This document shows positions 1 through 7,906 of a DNA stretch of 64,000 nt, piece by piece. The DNA comes from Azoarcus sp. DN11 (GTDB lineage: Bacteria; Pseudomonadota; Gammaproteobacteria; Burkholderiales; Rhodocyclaceae), in NCBI RefSeq assembly GCF_003628555.1, contig NZ_CP021731.1:248001-312000 (forward strand). Reading direction: 5' to 3'. The notes under the pieces are model-generated. The model ran no database searches. It was given only the letters and a program-made list of their open reading frames with translations, and was not told the DNA's origin. The translations under genes and the position numbers were made by a program. The stretch's first letter is position 1. Each line of letters opens with the position of its first letter.

Positions 1-2
1 GG

Positions 3-407
3 CTGCGTTCCGCGGCACCGCCCGCCGCGGGGCAGGACGACGCGGCAAGCGCTGCCGCCCCGAGCGCCCCGGAGGCGGGGCCGGCCGCGCCCCGCCCCGT
101 GCCTGAACTCTTCGCCGCGCACAGCTGGTACGTCCCGCCCCCGCCGCCCCCGCCGCCGCCCCCCGCCCCGCCGCCCCCGCCCCCGGTGCCCGTCGCGCCG
201 CCCGTCCCCTACGAATATCTCGGCAAGCTCGCCGACGGCAATTCCGTGCGCGTGTTCCTCGTGCGCGGCGACCGCCCCTACACGGTTTCCGAAGGCGATG
301 TACTGGACGGCAGCTACAGGGTGCAACGCATCACGGACACCACGATGACGCTCGTCTATCTTCCTCTCAACATGCCCCAAACCTTGCCCGTGGGAAGCAA
401 ACCATGA
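3..407 (+). CDS. Secretion/pilus-system inner-membrane protein, 5'-truncated by window edge
   Basis: The frame is open to the left edge, so only the last 134 codons or so are visible. An Ala/Pro-rich stretch leads into a near-pure proline tract (about residues 45-60 of the visible part), then a compact beta-rich C-terminal domain ending LVYLPLNMPQTLPVG. A proline-rich linker followed by a small beta domain is the layout of PilP/GspC-type pilot proteins that link the inner membrane platform to the secretin. The stop overlaps the ATG of the secretin gene (ATGA), which fits coupled translation and that role. A GTG at position 99 could be an internal start, but the coding frame clearly continues upstream. 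Family assignment is by layout and context, not by a diagnostic motif. Confidence 0.6.
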   Translation: MRSAAPPAAGQDDAASAAAPSAPEAGPAAPRPVPELFAAHSWYVPPPPPPPPPPAPPPPPPVPVAPPVPYEYLGKLADGNSVRVFLVRGDRPYTVSEGDVLDGSYRVQRITDTTMTLVYLPLNMPQTLPVGSKP

Positions 408-2722
408 TGACGGATACCGTGCTCCGCCGAGTTGTCCCCCATGTCGCGATCGTGGTGCTGGCGTCATCGCTCGCCGGCTGTGCCAACGACGCCCTGCAGC
501 GCGACGGCATGCGCCTGATCGACGAGGGACATTACGAGGAAGGACTGGCCAAGCTCGACGAGGCCGTGCGCGAACAGCCGCGCGACCCCTCCGCCAATGT
601 GGCGCAGACGACGCAGCGCCAGCGCGTGATCACCGCGCTGCTGGCCAACGCCGAGCGCGCCCGTCGCATGCGCGACAACAACGCTGCGGCGCGCGACTAC
701 GAGCGGGTGCTCGGCATCGAGCCGGCCAACGAGCGTGCGGCCGAGGCGCTGCATCAGCTCGAGCAGCTGCGCAACGCCGGCGAGAGCGTGCGTCAGGCCC
801 AGGTCGCGCTGCGCCGCGGCGACCTCGACGGTGCCGACCGCCTGGTGCGCCAGGTGCTCGTGCTCGACCCGCGCCACGAGGGCGCGCTGGCGCTCAGGCG
901 CGAGATCGAGGACATCCGCTCGCGCACCGTCCAGACCTATCCGCAGCTGCGCACGAAGATGGCTGCGCCCGTGACGCTGGAGTTCCGCGACGGCAACCTC
1001 AGGCAGATCTTCGAAGTGCTGTCGCGCACTGCCGGCATCAACTTCCTGTTCGACAAGGACGTGAAGCCCGACCTCAGGGCGACGCTGTTCGTGCGCCAGG
1101 TCCCGGTCGAGCAGGCGGTCGAGCTGCTGCTGCTGCAGAACCAGCTGCAGCAGAAAGTCATCAGCGACAACACGGTGATGATCTACCCCGACACGCCGCA
1201 GAAGCAGCGCGACTACCAGGACCTCACGATCCGCACCTTCCACCTCGCCAACACCGACGCCAAGACGGCGATGAACATGCTCAAGACCCTGCTCAAGAGC
1301 AAGGACGTGTTCATCGACGAGCGCCTCAACACGCTGACGATGCGCGACTCGGCCGACGCCGTGCGCCTCGCCGAGAAGCTGCTCTCCGCGCAGGGGCTGC
1401 CCGAGCCCGAGGTCGTGCTCGAGGTCCAGGTCATGGAAGTGTCGCGCCAGCGCATCCTCGACCTCGGCCTGCAGTGGCCCAGCACCTTCGGCCTGCTGCG
1501 TCCCGACCTCGGCGGCCCGCCGGGCGTGCTGACCGACTACAACCACGTCAACGGCAGCCGCATCACCGTCGGCCCGTCCCCCGAACTGCGCATCAATGCC
1601 AACGACAGCGACGTGAACACGCTCGCGAACCCGGTGATCCGCGTCAGCAACAAGGAAAAGGCGCGCATCCATATCGGCCAGCGCGTGCCGGTCGTCAGCG
1701 CGACCTCCACCCCCTCGACGCAGGGCCCGGTGATCACCGAGAGCATCCAGTACCTGGAGGTCGGCCTGAAGCTCGAGGTCGAGCCCACCGTGCATCTGGA
1801 CGACGAGGTGATGATCAAGATCGCGCTCGAAGTCAGCAAGGCCACCCAGCAGTCGCCGACCAAGAACGGCACCATCCCCGTGCAGGTCGATACGCGCAAT
1901 GCGGTGACCGTGCTGCGCCTGAAGGACGGCGAGACGCAGGTGCTCGCCGGCCTGGTGCGCAACGATCACGACGTCGCCGGCAACCGCATCCCGGGTCTCG
2001 GCGACATCCCCGGGCTGGGGCGGCTCTTCGGCAGCAACAAGGACACCATCGGCAAGTCCGAACTGGTGCTGTCGATCACGCCGCGCATCGTGCGCAACCT
2101 GCCCTACATGAGCCCGCAGGACATCGAGTACCCGTCGGGCACCGAGGCGGTGCTGAGGTCGCGGGCCGACCTGATGCGCGGGGTGACCGTGCCGGCGGCG
2201 GGCGCCGCGCCGCAGGGCGCCGTACCTGCGGCAGAGGTCGCCGCCCTCGCGCCGCCGGCCGCGGTCAGCAGCGACGCCCCGGGCGCGCTCGCGTCGCCCG
2301 CGGCCGCCATCCTGTCGTGGACGGCGCCTGCCAGCCTCAGGCCCGGAGAGGAAACCGACGTGGTCCTGCGCGCGAACGTGTCCCAGCCGCTCGGCGCCGC
2401 GACGCTGCAGTTCGCCTACGATCCGGCGGCGCTGCGTGTCGTCTCGGTGACCGAGGGCGACGTGATGAACGCCGACGGCGCTATCACCTCCTTCGCGCCG
2501 CGCATCGACGACAAGACCGGACGCATGTTCGTCGCGCTGTCGCGCACCGCGCCGCAGGGCGCGCGCGGCGACGGCGCGCTGGTGCGCCTGCGCGTGGCCG
2601 CGCTGCCCGGCAGCACGGCGCCGGCGGAGCTCCGCGTGGTCGGCGTGTCGGCGTTCGGCGAGGGCAACCGCCCGGTCTCCGTGCCGCTGCCCGCCGCGCT
2701 CGCGCTCGGTGCGCAGCCCTGA
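404..2722 (+). CDS. Type II secretion/type IV pilus-like secretin lipoprotein with C-terminal cohesin domain
   Basis: 772 aa. The N-terminus has a signal peptide with a lipobox (LAGC, about residues 23-26), so the protein is probably an outer-membrane lipoprotein. Residues about 28-165 are TPR-like helices. From about 188 a secretin N-terminal domain follows (VTLEFRDGNLRQIFEVLS), then the secretin channel domain at about 410-566 (RIHIGQRVPVVSA, GLGDIPGLGRLFGS, LVLSITPRI). After an Ala/Pro linker, residues about 636-760 look like a cohesin domain (FAYDPAALRVVSVTEGD). Secretins form the outer-membrane gate for pseudopilus-driven export. The TPR and cohesin additions are typical of GspD-like secretins in minor pilus/T2S-like loci rather than the main Gsp system. 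Three pseudopilin genes follow on the same strand. Confidence 0.85.
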   Translation: MMTDTVLRRVVPHVAIVVLASSLAGCANDALQRDGMRLIDEGHYEEGLAKLDEAVREQPRDPSANVAQTTQRQRVITALLANAERARRMRDNNAAARDYERVLGIEPANERAAEALHQLEQLRNAGESVRQAQVALRRGDLDGADRLVRQVLVLDPRHEGALALRREIEDIRSRTVQTYPQLRTKMAAPVTLEFRDGNLRQIFEVLSRTAGINFLFDKDVKPDLRATLFVRQVPVEQAVELLLLQNQLQQKVISDNTVMIYPDTPQKQRDYQDLTIRTFHLANTDAKTAMNMLKTLLKSKDVFIDERLNTLTMRDSADAVRLAEKLLSAQGLPEPEVVLEVQVMEVSRQRILDLGLQWPSTFGLLRPDLGGPPGVLTDYNHVNGSRITVGPSPELRINANDSDVNTLANPVIRVSNKEKARIHIGQRVPVVSATSTPSTQGPVITESIQYLEVGLKLEVEPTVHLDDEVMIKIALEVSKATQQSPTKNGTIPVQVDTRNAVTVLRLKDGETQVLAGLVRNDHDVAGNRIPGLGDIPGLGRLFGSNKDTIGKSELVLSITPRIVRNLPYMSPQDIEYPSGTEAVLRSRADLMRGVTVPAAGAAPQGAVPAAEVAALAPPAAVSSDAPGALASPAAAILSWTAPASLRPGEETDVVLRANVSQPLGAATLQFAYDPAALRVVSVTEGDVMNADGAITSFAPRIDDKTGRMFVALSRTAPQGARGDGALVRLRVAALPGSTAPAELRVVGVSAFGEGNRPVSVPLPAALALGAQP

Positions 2723-2733
2723 GGGAGGGGGCG

Positions 2734-3204
2734 ATGCGGCGCGCGCACGGTTTCTCCCTCGTCGAGGTCGTCATCACGGTGGCGATCGTCGCGCTGCTCG
2801 CGAGCATCGCCGCGCCGCTCACCGAGACGGTCGTGCGCCGCGGCAAGGAGCAGGAACTGAAGAGCGCGCTGTACCACATCCGCGACGCCATCGACGCCTA
2901 CAAGCTCGCGGCCGACACCGGCCAGATCGAGAAGCTCGCCGACGCGAGCGGCTACCCGCCCACGCTGCGCGTGCTGGTCGACGGCGTGCGCGACGTGCGC
3001 AGCGTCGAAGGCAAGCGCATCTACTTCCTGCGCAGCATCCCGCGCGACCCCTTCACCGATCCCAAGCTGCGGCCGGAGGAAACCTGGGGCCTGCGCAGCT
3101 ACGACAGCCCGCCCGACAGTCCCCGTGCCGGCGCCGACGTGTTCGACGTCTATTCGCTCGCGTCCGGCGAGGGCCTGAACGGCGTCCCCTATCGCCAATG
3201 GTGA
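2734..3204 (+). CDS. Pseudopilin (GspG-like), first of three
   Basis: 156 aa. The ATG at 2734 follows a GGGAGGGGG ribosome-binding sequence 11 nt after the secretin stop. The N-terminus is a class III prepilin signal: a short basic leader, then G-F-S-L-V-E-V (cleavage after Gly, Phe+1, Glu+5), followed by a hydrophobic helix. The remainder (about residues 35-155) is a GspG-like globular domain with paired Y/R motifs (IYFLRSIPRDPFTDP) and a C-terminal FDVYSLASGEGLNGVPYRQW that resembles the calcium-site end of major pseudopilins. It would be processed by a PilD-type peptidase encoded elsewhere and assemble into a pseudopilus. Confidence 0.85.
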   Translation: MRRAHGFSLVEVVITVAIVALLASIAAPLTETVVRRGKEQELKSALYHIRDAIDAYKLAADTGQIEKLADASGYPPTLRVLVDGVRDVRSVEGKRIYFLRSIPRDPFTDPKLRPEETWGLRSYDSPPDSPRAGADVFDVYSLASGEGLNGVPYRQW

Positions 3205-3212
3205 GATCCGAA

Positions 3213-3599
3213 ATGGACACCCTGCGCAAATCCCGGGCCGGCTTCACGCTGATCGAGCTGCTGGTCGTGCTCGCCATCATCGCGACCCTGCTCGCGATCG
3301 CCGCGCCGCGCTATTTCGGCAGCCTGGAGAGATCCGAGGACACGGCGCTGCGCCAGTCCCTCTCCGTCATGCGCGACGCGCTCGACCACTACTACGGCGA
3401 CACCGGCGTCTATCCCGACTCGTTGCAGGCCCTGGTCGACAAGCGCTACCTGCGCAGCGTCCCCGTCGACCCCATCACGCAGCGCAGCGACACCTGGGTG
3501 ATCGTGCCCCCGCAGGGCGCCGCCGGCGGCACCGTCGGCAACGTGCGCAGCGGCGCGGAGGGCAAGGCGCGTGACGGGACGCTCTACTCGGAGTGGTAG
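3213..3599 (+). CDS. Pseudopilin (GspG-like), second of three
   Basis: 128 aa from ATG 3213. An in-frame ATG at 3198 would add five residues. The leader MDTLRKSRAG is followed by FTLIELLVVLAIIATLLAI, a textbook prepilin cleavage site with Glu+5 and a hydrophobic assembly helix. The globular part (LRQSLSVMRDALDHYYGDTG, YPDSLQALVDKRYLRSVPVDP) matches the GspG layout, but the protein is shorter than usual and ends soon after GTLYSEW. The gene lies between two other pseudopilin genes, and its 3' end overlaps the GTG start of the third. It is probably a minor or alternative subunit of the same filament. Confidence 0.85.
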   Translation: MDTLRKSRAGFTLIELLVVLAIIATLLAIAAPRYFGSLERSEDTALRQSLSVMRDALDHYYGDTGVYPDSLQALVDKRYLRSVPVDPITQRSDTWVIVPPQGAAGGTVGNVRSGAEGKARDGTLYSEW

Positions 3600-4222
3600 C
3601 CGTGCTGCCGGACGTCCGTGTGCGCGAACGGGGCTTCACCTACATCGGTGTGCTGGTGCTGGTCGTGATGATGACGCTGGCGCTGGTGGGCACTGCGCAG
3701 CTGTGGTCCACGGCCAGCCTGCGCGCCCGCGAACGCGAGCTGCTGTGGGTCGGCTCGCAGTACGCGCACGCGCTGCGCCTGTACTACGAGACGTCGCCCG
3801 ACCTGAAACGCTTCCCGCAGCGGCTCGACGACCTGATCACGGACCAGCGCAGCCCCAAGCCGCGCCACCACCTGCGCCGCCTGTACGCCGACCCCATCAC
3901 GCGCAGCACCGACTGGGGGCTGATCCGCAGCGCCGACGGGGGCATCGTCGGCGTGTACAGCCAGTCGACCGACGCGCCGCTGAAGCGCGCGCGCTTCCCG
4001 GTCGAGTGGGCCGAGTTCGAGGGGGTGGAAACCTATGCCGGCTGGCAGTTCGTCGCCGACCGCGCCTTCAGCACCACCGCGCAGGCCAACGGGAGCGCGA
4101 ACGCACCGCCGGGGGCTGCGGCAGGAATGCCCGCCCCGGCCGACCCGCGCAAGAGCCTGATCGACGCTGCCCGTGCGCCGCGGCCGGCGCCGCCGGTGTC
4201 GCCTTTCCAGCAAATGCGCTGA
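3593..4222 (+). CDS. Pseudopilin-like type II secretion protein, third of three
   Basis: 209 aa starting at GTG 3593, inside the end of the previous gene; a second GTG at 3602 is also possible. An ERGF-TYIGVLVLVVMMTLALVG segment resembles a prepilin signal followed by a membrane helix, although the usual Glu+5 is absent, as in GspK- or GspJ-like minor pseudopilins. The globular part carries RELLWVGSQYAHALRLYYE and YADPITRSTDWGLI, related to neighbouring pseudopilins, and then an Ala/Pro-rich tail. The gene closes the operon: a hairpin and a convergent cold-shock gene follow. Confidence 0.7.
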   Translation: MVAVLPDVRVRERGFTYIGVLVLVVMMTLALVGTAQLWSTASLRARERELLWVGSQYAHALRLYYETSPDLKRFPQRLDDLITDQRSPKPRHHLRRLYADPITRSTDWGLIRSADGGIVGVYSQSTDAPLKRARFPVEWAEFEGVETYAGWQFVADRAFSTTAQANGSANAPPGAAAGMPAPADPRKSLIDAARAPRPAPPVSPFQQMR

Positions 4223-4255
4223 CGCCGCGCGCGCAGCCGGCGCGTACAAACAAAA

Positions 4256-4278
4256 AAAGCCCGGCAATGCCGGGCTTT
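4256..4278 (-). terminator. Rho-independent terminator of the cold-shock gene
   Basis: Perfect 10-bp inverted repeat (AAAGCCCGGC / GCCGGGCTTT) around an AAT loop. On the minus strand it is followed by a run of seven T, so it most likely ends the convergent cold-shock transcript. It may also work for the pseudopilin operon on the plus strand, where the following bases are TCCTC. Confidence 0.85.
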
Positions 4279-4306
4279 CCTCATTCGAATCCAGCCGCGA
4301 GGCGGA

Positions 4307-4510
4307 TTACATCGGGCGGATGTTGCCTGCCTGCTTGCCCTTCGGGCCCGAGGTCTCGTCGAACTGCACTTTCTGACCTTCGGCCAGGCTACGGAAGCCG
4401 TTGCCCTGGATCGCGGAGAAGTGAGCGAAGAGGTCTTCGCCGCCGTTGTCCGGGGTGATGAAGCCGTAACCCTTGGCGTCGTTGAACCACTTGACGGTAC
4501 CAGTTGCCAT
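4307..4510 (-). CDS. Cold-shock protein (CspA family)
   Basis: 67 aa, the standard length for this family. It is a single OB-fold nucleic-acid-binding domain with both RNP motifs: KGYGFI (about residues 15-20) and DLFAHFS (about 29-35), starting [11 protein letters not shown]. An ATG seven codons upstream is in frame, but family alignment supports the start at 4510. The protein binds single-stranded RNA/DNA and destabilises RNA structure. It is monocistronic, with a strong terminator just downstream and about 300 bp of non-coding sequence upstream (4511-4808) that could hold a structured leader; no clear cold box was identified by eye. Confidence 0.95.
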   Translation of the reverse strand: MATGTVKWFNDAKGYGFITPDNGGEDLFAHFSAIQGNGFRSLAEGQKVQFDETSGPKGKQAGNIRPM

Positions 4511-4808
4511 TTTCTGAATTTCCCAAATCAAAGTTTAAATAAGGGGCGTTTGCCCAGAGTTGCGACAATCGCGATCGGGGAATGACGGACTGGAGTACCA
4601 GAGGACTTCGAGCACGAAACACCACGCGATGACTGATGCGCGCAAGCAGTCTGGTGAAAAACCGCGCCGCGGTCAACTGCCTTCGCGCGCCTTTCCAGGT
4701 CTTCCGGCACCGGCGGCGTGCAATCGGTCGCGGCGACGTGCGCCGCGCCCCGCGCGAACGCGCACACCGTGATGACATCCCGCTACAATCGCCGGCGAGG
4801 AGGTTCCC

Positions 4809-5252
4809 ATGAATATCGAATGGTGGCACTGGACCGTCGTCGGCATCGCACTGATCCTGGCCGAGTTGGCGCTGCCGTCCTTCTTCGTGATCTGGTTCGG
4901 CATCGCGGGGCTGGCGATGGCGCTGGTGCTCTTCGTCGCACCGGGGCTGTCGCTCACCGCCCAGCTCGCGGCCTGGACCGTCCTGTCGCTGCTCATGGTC
5001 GCGCTGTGGTTCCGCGTCTTCAAGCCCGGCTTCCACAAGACCCGCATCGGCACGGCCGACGGTGAGGTCATCGGTGAAGTCGGCCTGCTGGTCGGCGCCG
5101 TCGCCCCCTTCGAGCGCGGCCGGGTGCGTTTCCAGCGCCCGCTGCTCGGCGCCGAGGAGTGGGTGTGCCTCGCCGAGAGCCCGATTTCCGCCGGCGAGCG
5201 CGTGCGCGTCGTCGCCGTCGAAGGCAGTTTCCTGAAAGTCGTCAAAGCCTGA
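4809..5252 (+). CDS. NfeD-like membrane protein with OB-fold domain
   Basis: 147 aa with an AGGAGG ribosome-binding site at 4798-4803. Three hydrophobic segments occupy about residues 8-75, and the C-terminal half (about 85-145) is a small soluble OB-fold domain of the NfeD type (GEVGLLVGAVAPFERGRVRF, GERVRVVAVEGSFLKV). Short NfeD proteins pair with SPFH-domain proteins in membrane microdomains. The next gene, 9 nt downstream, encodes exactly such a partner, supporting a two-gene operon. Confidence 0.9.
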   Translation: MNIEWWHWTVVGIALILAELALPSFFVIWFGIAGLAMALVLFVAPGLSLTAQLAAWTVLSLLMVALWFRVFKPGFHKTRIGTADGEVIGEVGLLVGAVAPFERGRVRFQRPLLGAEEWVCLAESPISAGERVRVVAVEGSFLKVVKA

Positions 5253-5261
5253 GGAGCATTC

Positions 5262-6125
5262 ATGAGCGGCAGCCTGATCTTCGTCGTCGCGGTACTCGTC
5301 TTCGTCATCGTCACGCTCGCGAAGGGCGTGCGCATCCTGCCGCAGGGCGAGGAATGGATCGTCGAGCGCCTGGGCAAGTACCACGGCACGCTCAAGCCCG
5401 GCCTCAACCTCATCATTCCCTACCTCGACAACGTCGCCTACAAGCTCGTCACTAAGGACATCATCCTCGACGTGCAGGAACAGGAAGTCATCACGCGCGA
5501 CAACGCGGTGATCCTCACCAACGCGATCGCCTTCATCAAGGTCACCGACCCGGTGAAGGCCGTGTATGGCGTCACCGATTTCGCCGAGGCGATCCGCAAC
5601 CTGATCATGACGACGCTGCGCTCCATCGTCGGCGAGATGGAGCTCGACGAGGCGCTCTCGTCGCGTGACAAGATCAAGGCGCGCCTGCGCGAGAGCATCG
5701 CCGACGAGGCGGTGGACTGGGGCCTCACGGTGAAGTCGGTGGAGATCCAGGACATCAAGCCTTCGCAGTCGATGCAGCGCGCGATGGAGATGCAGGCCGC
5801 CGCCGAGCGCGAACGCAAGGCCGCGGTGACGAAGGCCGAAGGCGAGAAGCAGGCCGCGATCCTCGAGGCCGAGGCGCGCCTCGAATCCGCCAAGCGCGAC
5901 GCCAACGCCCAGGTGATGCTCGCGGAGGCGTCCGCCGAAGCGATCCGCCGCGTCGCCGCCGCGGTCGGCGACCAGCCCGGCCCGATGATGTACCTGCTGG
6001 GCGAGAAGTACATCCACGCGATGGAGCGCATGGGCTCGTCCGAGAGCGCCAAGGTCGTCGTGCTGCCGGCCGACCTGCAGGAGACGGTGCGCGGCCTGCT
6101 CGCGCGCGGCAAGGTCGCCGGCTAG
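5262..6125 (+). CDS. SPFH/band 7 paraslipin (QmcA-like); 3' end formed by the IS element
   Basis: 287 aa. One N-terminal membrane helix (about 5-20) is followed by an SPFH domain (GEEWIVERLGKYHGTLKPGL to about residue 200) and an Ala/Glu-rich coiled-coil (about 185-235), as in stomatin-like paraslipins that oligomerise at the membrane. The NfeD partner is immediately upstream. The TAG stop at 6123-6125 lies inside the left inverted repeat of the inserted IS, so the native C-terminus has been altered. Joining the flanks at the 5-bp target repeat would keep the frame open for about 46 more codons, to 7830. The SPFH core is intact and probably functional. Confidence 0.9.
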   Translation: MSGSLIFVVAVLVFVIVTLAKGVRILPQGEEWIVERLGKYHGTLKPGLNLIIPYLDNVAYKLVTKDIILDVQEQEVITRDNAVILTNAIAFIKVTDPVKAVYGVTDFAEAIRNLIMTTLRSIVGEMELDEALSSRDKIKARLRESIADEAVDWGLTVKSVEIQDIKPSQSMQRAMEMQAAAERERKAAVTKAEGEKQAAILEAEARLESAKRDANAQVMLAEASAEAIRRVAAAVGDQPGPMMYLLGEKYIHAMERMGSSESAKVVVLPADLQETVRGLLARGKVAG

Positions 6126-6142
6126 GAGTCTGCGCGGCAGAA
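6121..6142 (+). repeat. Left terminal inverted repeat of the IS
   Basis: 22 bp, perfectly complementary to 7664-7685. It includes the TAG that now ends the upstream SPFH reading frame. Confidence 0.85.
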
Positions 6143-6199
6143 GCCAAGCGTCGGTGAGGTAAGCCCTCCCTGGCGTGTCGGGGCCGGTAGACTGTCGAG

Positions 6200-7522
6200 A
6201 TGACGAGCTATCTGCCCTATTGCCCGCAGCAGCAGATGCTGCTGCCCCAGGCGCTGCAGGAGTGGCTACGCGAAGGCCACCTGGCGTACTTCATTAGCGA
6301 CGCGGTCGACGGATTGGACCTGAGCGCGTTCCACACCCGGTATGCCGGGGGCGGACCGCGCAACCAGCCGTTTCATCCGGCCATGATGGTCAAGGTGCTG
6401 CTGTATGCGTACGCCACGGGCGTGTTCAGCTCGCGCAAGATCGCGCGCAAGCTGCACGAGGATGTGGCGTTCCGGGTGCTGGCGGCAGGCAACTTCCCGG
6501 CCCACCGCACGCTCAGCGACTTTCGCGCTGTCCACTTGAAGGAGCTGAGCGAGTTGTTCGTGCAGGTGGTGCGACTGGCTCGCGAGATGGGGCTGGTGAA
6601 GCTCGGGACGGTGGCCATCGACGGCACCAAGGTCAAGGCGAACGCCAGCCGCCACAAGGCGATGAGTTACGGCCACATGGTGAAGGCGGAGGCCGAATTG
6701 AAACGGCAGATCGAGGCGCTGCTCAATCGGGCCAAGGCCGCCGACGACGCCGAGAGGAACGAGCCCGAGCTGGATGTGCCGGCCGAGATCGCGCGGCGCG
6801 AGGCGCGGCTGACGGCGATTGCCGAAGCCCGGGCGCGGCTCGAGCAGCGCCAGCGCGAGGCCGATCAGGCGCGCGGGCGCAGCGACGATGACGACCGCCG
6901 TCCGCGCGGCGGTGACGGCAAACCGAAGGGTGGGCGCTACAAGCGCGACTTCGGGGTGCCCGAGGACAAGGCACAGGAGAACTTCACGGATCCAGACAGC
7001 CGCATCATGAAGCGCGCCGGCGGCGGGTTCGATCCGGGCTACAACGCCCAGACGGCGGTCGACGAGACCGCCCACATCATCGTGGCGGCCGAACTGACCA
7101 ACAACGCCAGCGACGCCGGGCTACTGCCGGGGATGTTGCAGGTCGTGCGCGACACCCTCGCGCAGCGCCCGCGCCAGGCGCTGGCCGACACCGGCTACCG
7201 CTCGGAGCAGACGTTCCGGGAGCTCGACGGCTGCGGGACCGAACTGGTGGTGGCGCTGGGCCGGGAAGGCAAGCGCCGACTCGGTTTCGACCGTGAACGC
7301 AGTCCGCACACCGCGCAGATGGCCGACAAGCTCGATAGCGAGGCGGGCAAGACGGCTTACCGAAAACGGAAATGGATCGCCGAACCGCCCAACGGCTGGA
7401 TCAAGAACGTATTGGGATTCCGGCAGTTCAGCCTGCGGGGCCTGGAGCGCGTCAAAGCGGAGTGGAAGCTCGTCTGTATGGCCCTGAACCTGCGCAGGAT
7501 GAGCACACTGAGGACGGCATAA
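6200..7522 (+). CDS. IS1182-family DDE transposase
   Basis: 440 aa. The N-terminus (SYLPYCPQQQMLLPQALQEW, HPAMMVKVLLYAYATGVFSSR) is the DUF772-type domain of IS1182/IS5-like transposases. The first catalytic Asp is in LGTVAIDGTKVKANASRHKA (about residue 140), the second in the ADTGYRSE region (about 330), and the C-terminal block RKRKWIAEPPNGWIKNVLGF (about 393-412) carries the acidic residue expected near the end of the DDE core. A charged, Arg/Asp-rich insertion lies between (about 190-260). There is no frameshift or internal stop, so it is presumably active. It is the only gene of the element. Confidence 0.92.
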   Translation: MTSYLPYCPQQQMLLPQALQEWLREGHLAYFISDAVDGLDLSAFHTRYAGGGPRNQPFHPAMMVKVLLYAYATGVFSSRKIARKLHEDVAFRVLAAGNFPAHRTLSDFRAVHLKELSELFVQVVRLAREMGLVKLGTVAIDGTKVKANASRHKAMSYGHMVKAEAELKRQIEALLNRAKAADDAERNEPELDVPAEIARREARLTAIAEARARLEQRQREADQARGRSDDDDRRPRGGDGKPKGGRYKRDFGVPEDKAQENFTDPDSRIMKRAGGGFDPGYNAQTAVDETAHIIVAAELTNNASDAGLLPGMLQVVRDTLAQRPRQALADTGYRSEQTFRELDGCGTELVVALGREGKRRLGFDRERSPHTAQMADKLDSEAGKTAYRKRKWIAEPPNGWIKNVLGFRQFSLRGLERVKAEWKLVCMALNLRRMSTLRTA

Positions 7523-7663
7523 CGGGAAAAAGGGGCGCAAATCTGTCCCCGTTCCCGTCCGGCACGGGCGCAGCACCGTCGCGAAGCAATTCAACCACGG
7601 CCGCAGTCTCTTCCCGCACCTCTCGCTTCGCCGATCCTTCTGCTAAAACCCCACTCTCTGGAG

Positions 7664-7685
7664 TTCTGCCGCGCAGACTCCTAGC
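7664..7685 (-). repeat. Right terminal inverted repeat of the IS
   Basis: 22 bp, the exact reverse complement of the left end at 6121-6142. It is followed immediately by the CGCCG target repeat. Confidence 0.85.
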
Positions 7686-7690
7686 CGCCG

Positions 7691-7906
7691 AGCCGGGTTC
7701 GACGGCAGGCGCTCTGCCTGGTGCGCAAGTGCGACGGACGGGTTCGGGTTGGTGCCGGGGCGGGAAATGTAAAAGGGTGATGGCCTTGGCCCCGGGCGTC
7801 GCGCAGGCAGCGCGAATTCACGCAGAGTGAATGCACCTCTTCCCGGCAGGGATTATCGCTGATACTCTCCCGCGCTTCACACACTGCGAGCCCGCGAGGA
7901 AAGTCC
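7691..7906. other. Non-coding stretch between the IS and the cytochrome gene
   Basis: About 216 bp. The first 140 bp may be the displaced 3' end of the SPFH gene or its former downstream region. A lower-GC part at about 7846-7875 (ATTATCGCTGATACT) could hold the promoter of the cytochrome genes, but no clear -35/-10 pair or sigma-54 site was found. Confidence 0.4.

Larger units (their letters stand above)
6121..7685 (+). mobile_element. IS1182-family insertion sequence, complete, 1565 bp
   Basis: Ends are defined by 22-bp perfect terminal inverted repeats at 6121-6142 and 7664-7685 (GCTAGGAGTCTGCGCGGCAG followed by AA). They are flanked by a direct repeat CGCCG at 6116-6120 and 7686-7690, which fits a 5-bp target duplication. 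A single full-length transposase gene occupies most of the element. The left end lies inside the 3' end of the SPFH gene and supplies its stop codon. Perfect repeats and an intact transposase suggest recent insertion. Assignment to IS1182 is from the transposase sequence; exact membership needs an IS database comparison. Confidence 0.85.

Noticed and set aside
464..1969. 501-codon open frame antisense to the secretin gene
   Set aside because: Antisense shadow of a well-supported secretin gene, with repetitive Ala/Arg/His/Leu composition and no domain.
4389..6017. 542-codon frame antisense to the NfeD and SPFH genes
   Set aside because: Covers parts of the cold-shock, NfeD and SPFH genes, all clearly recognised. 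Composition is that of a GC shadow frame.
6119..7687. The IS-flanking repeats read as arms of a pre-existing terminator with an insertion in its loop
   Set aside because: A 22-24 bp perfect stem without a T-tract is unlike a terminator, and the CGCCG direct repeat fits a target duplication next to true IS ends.
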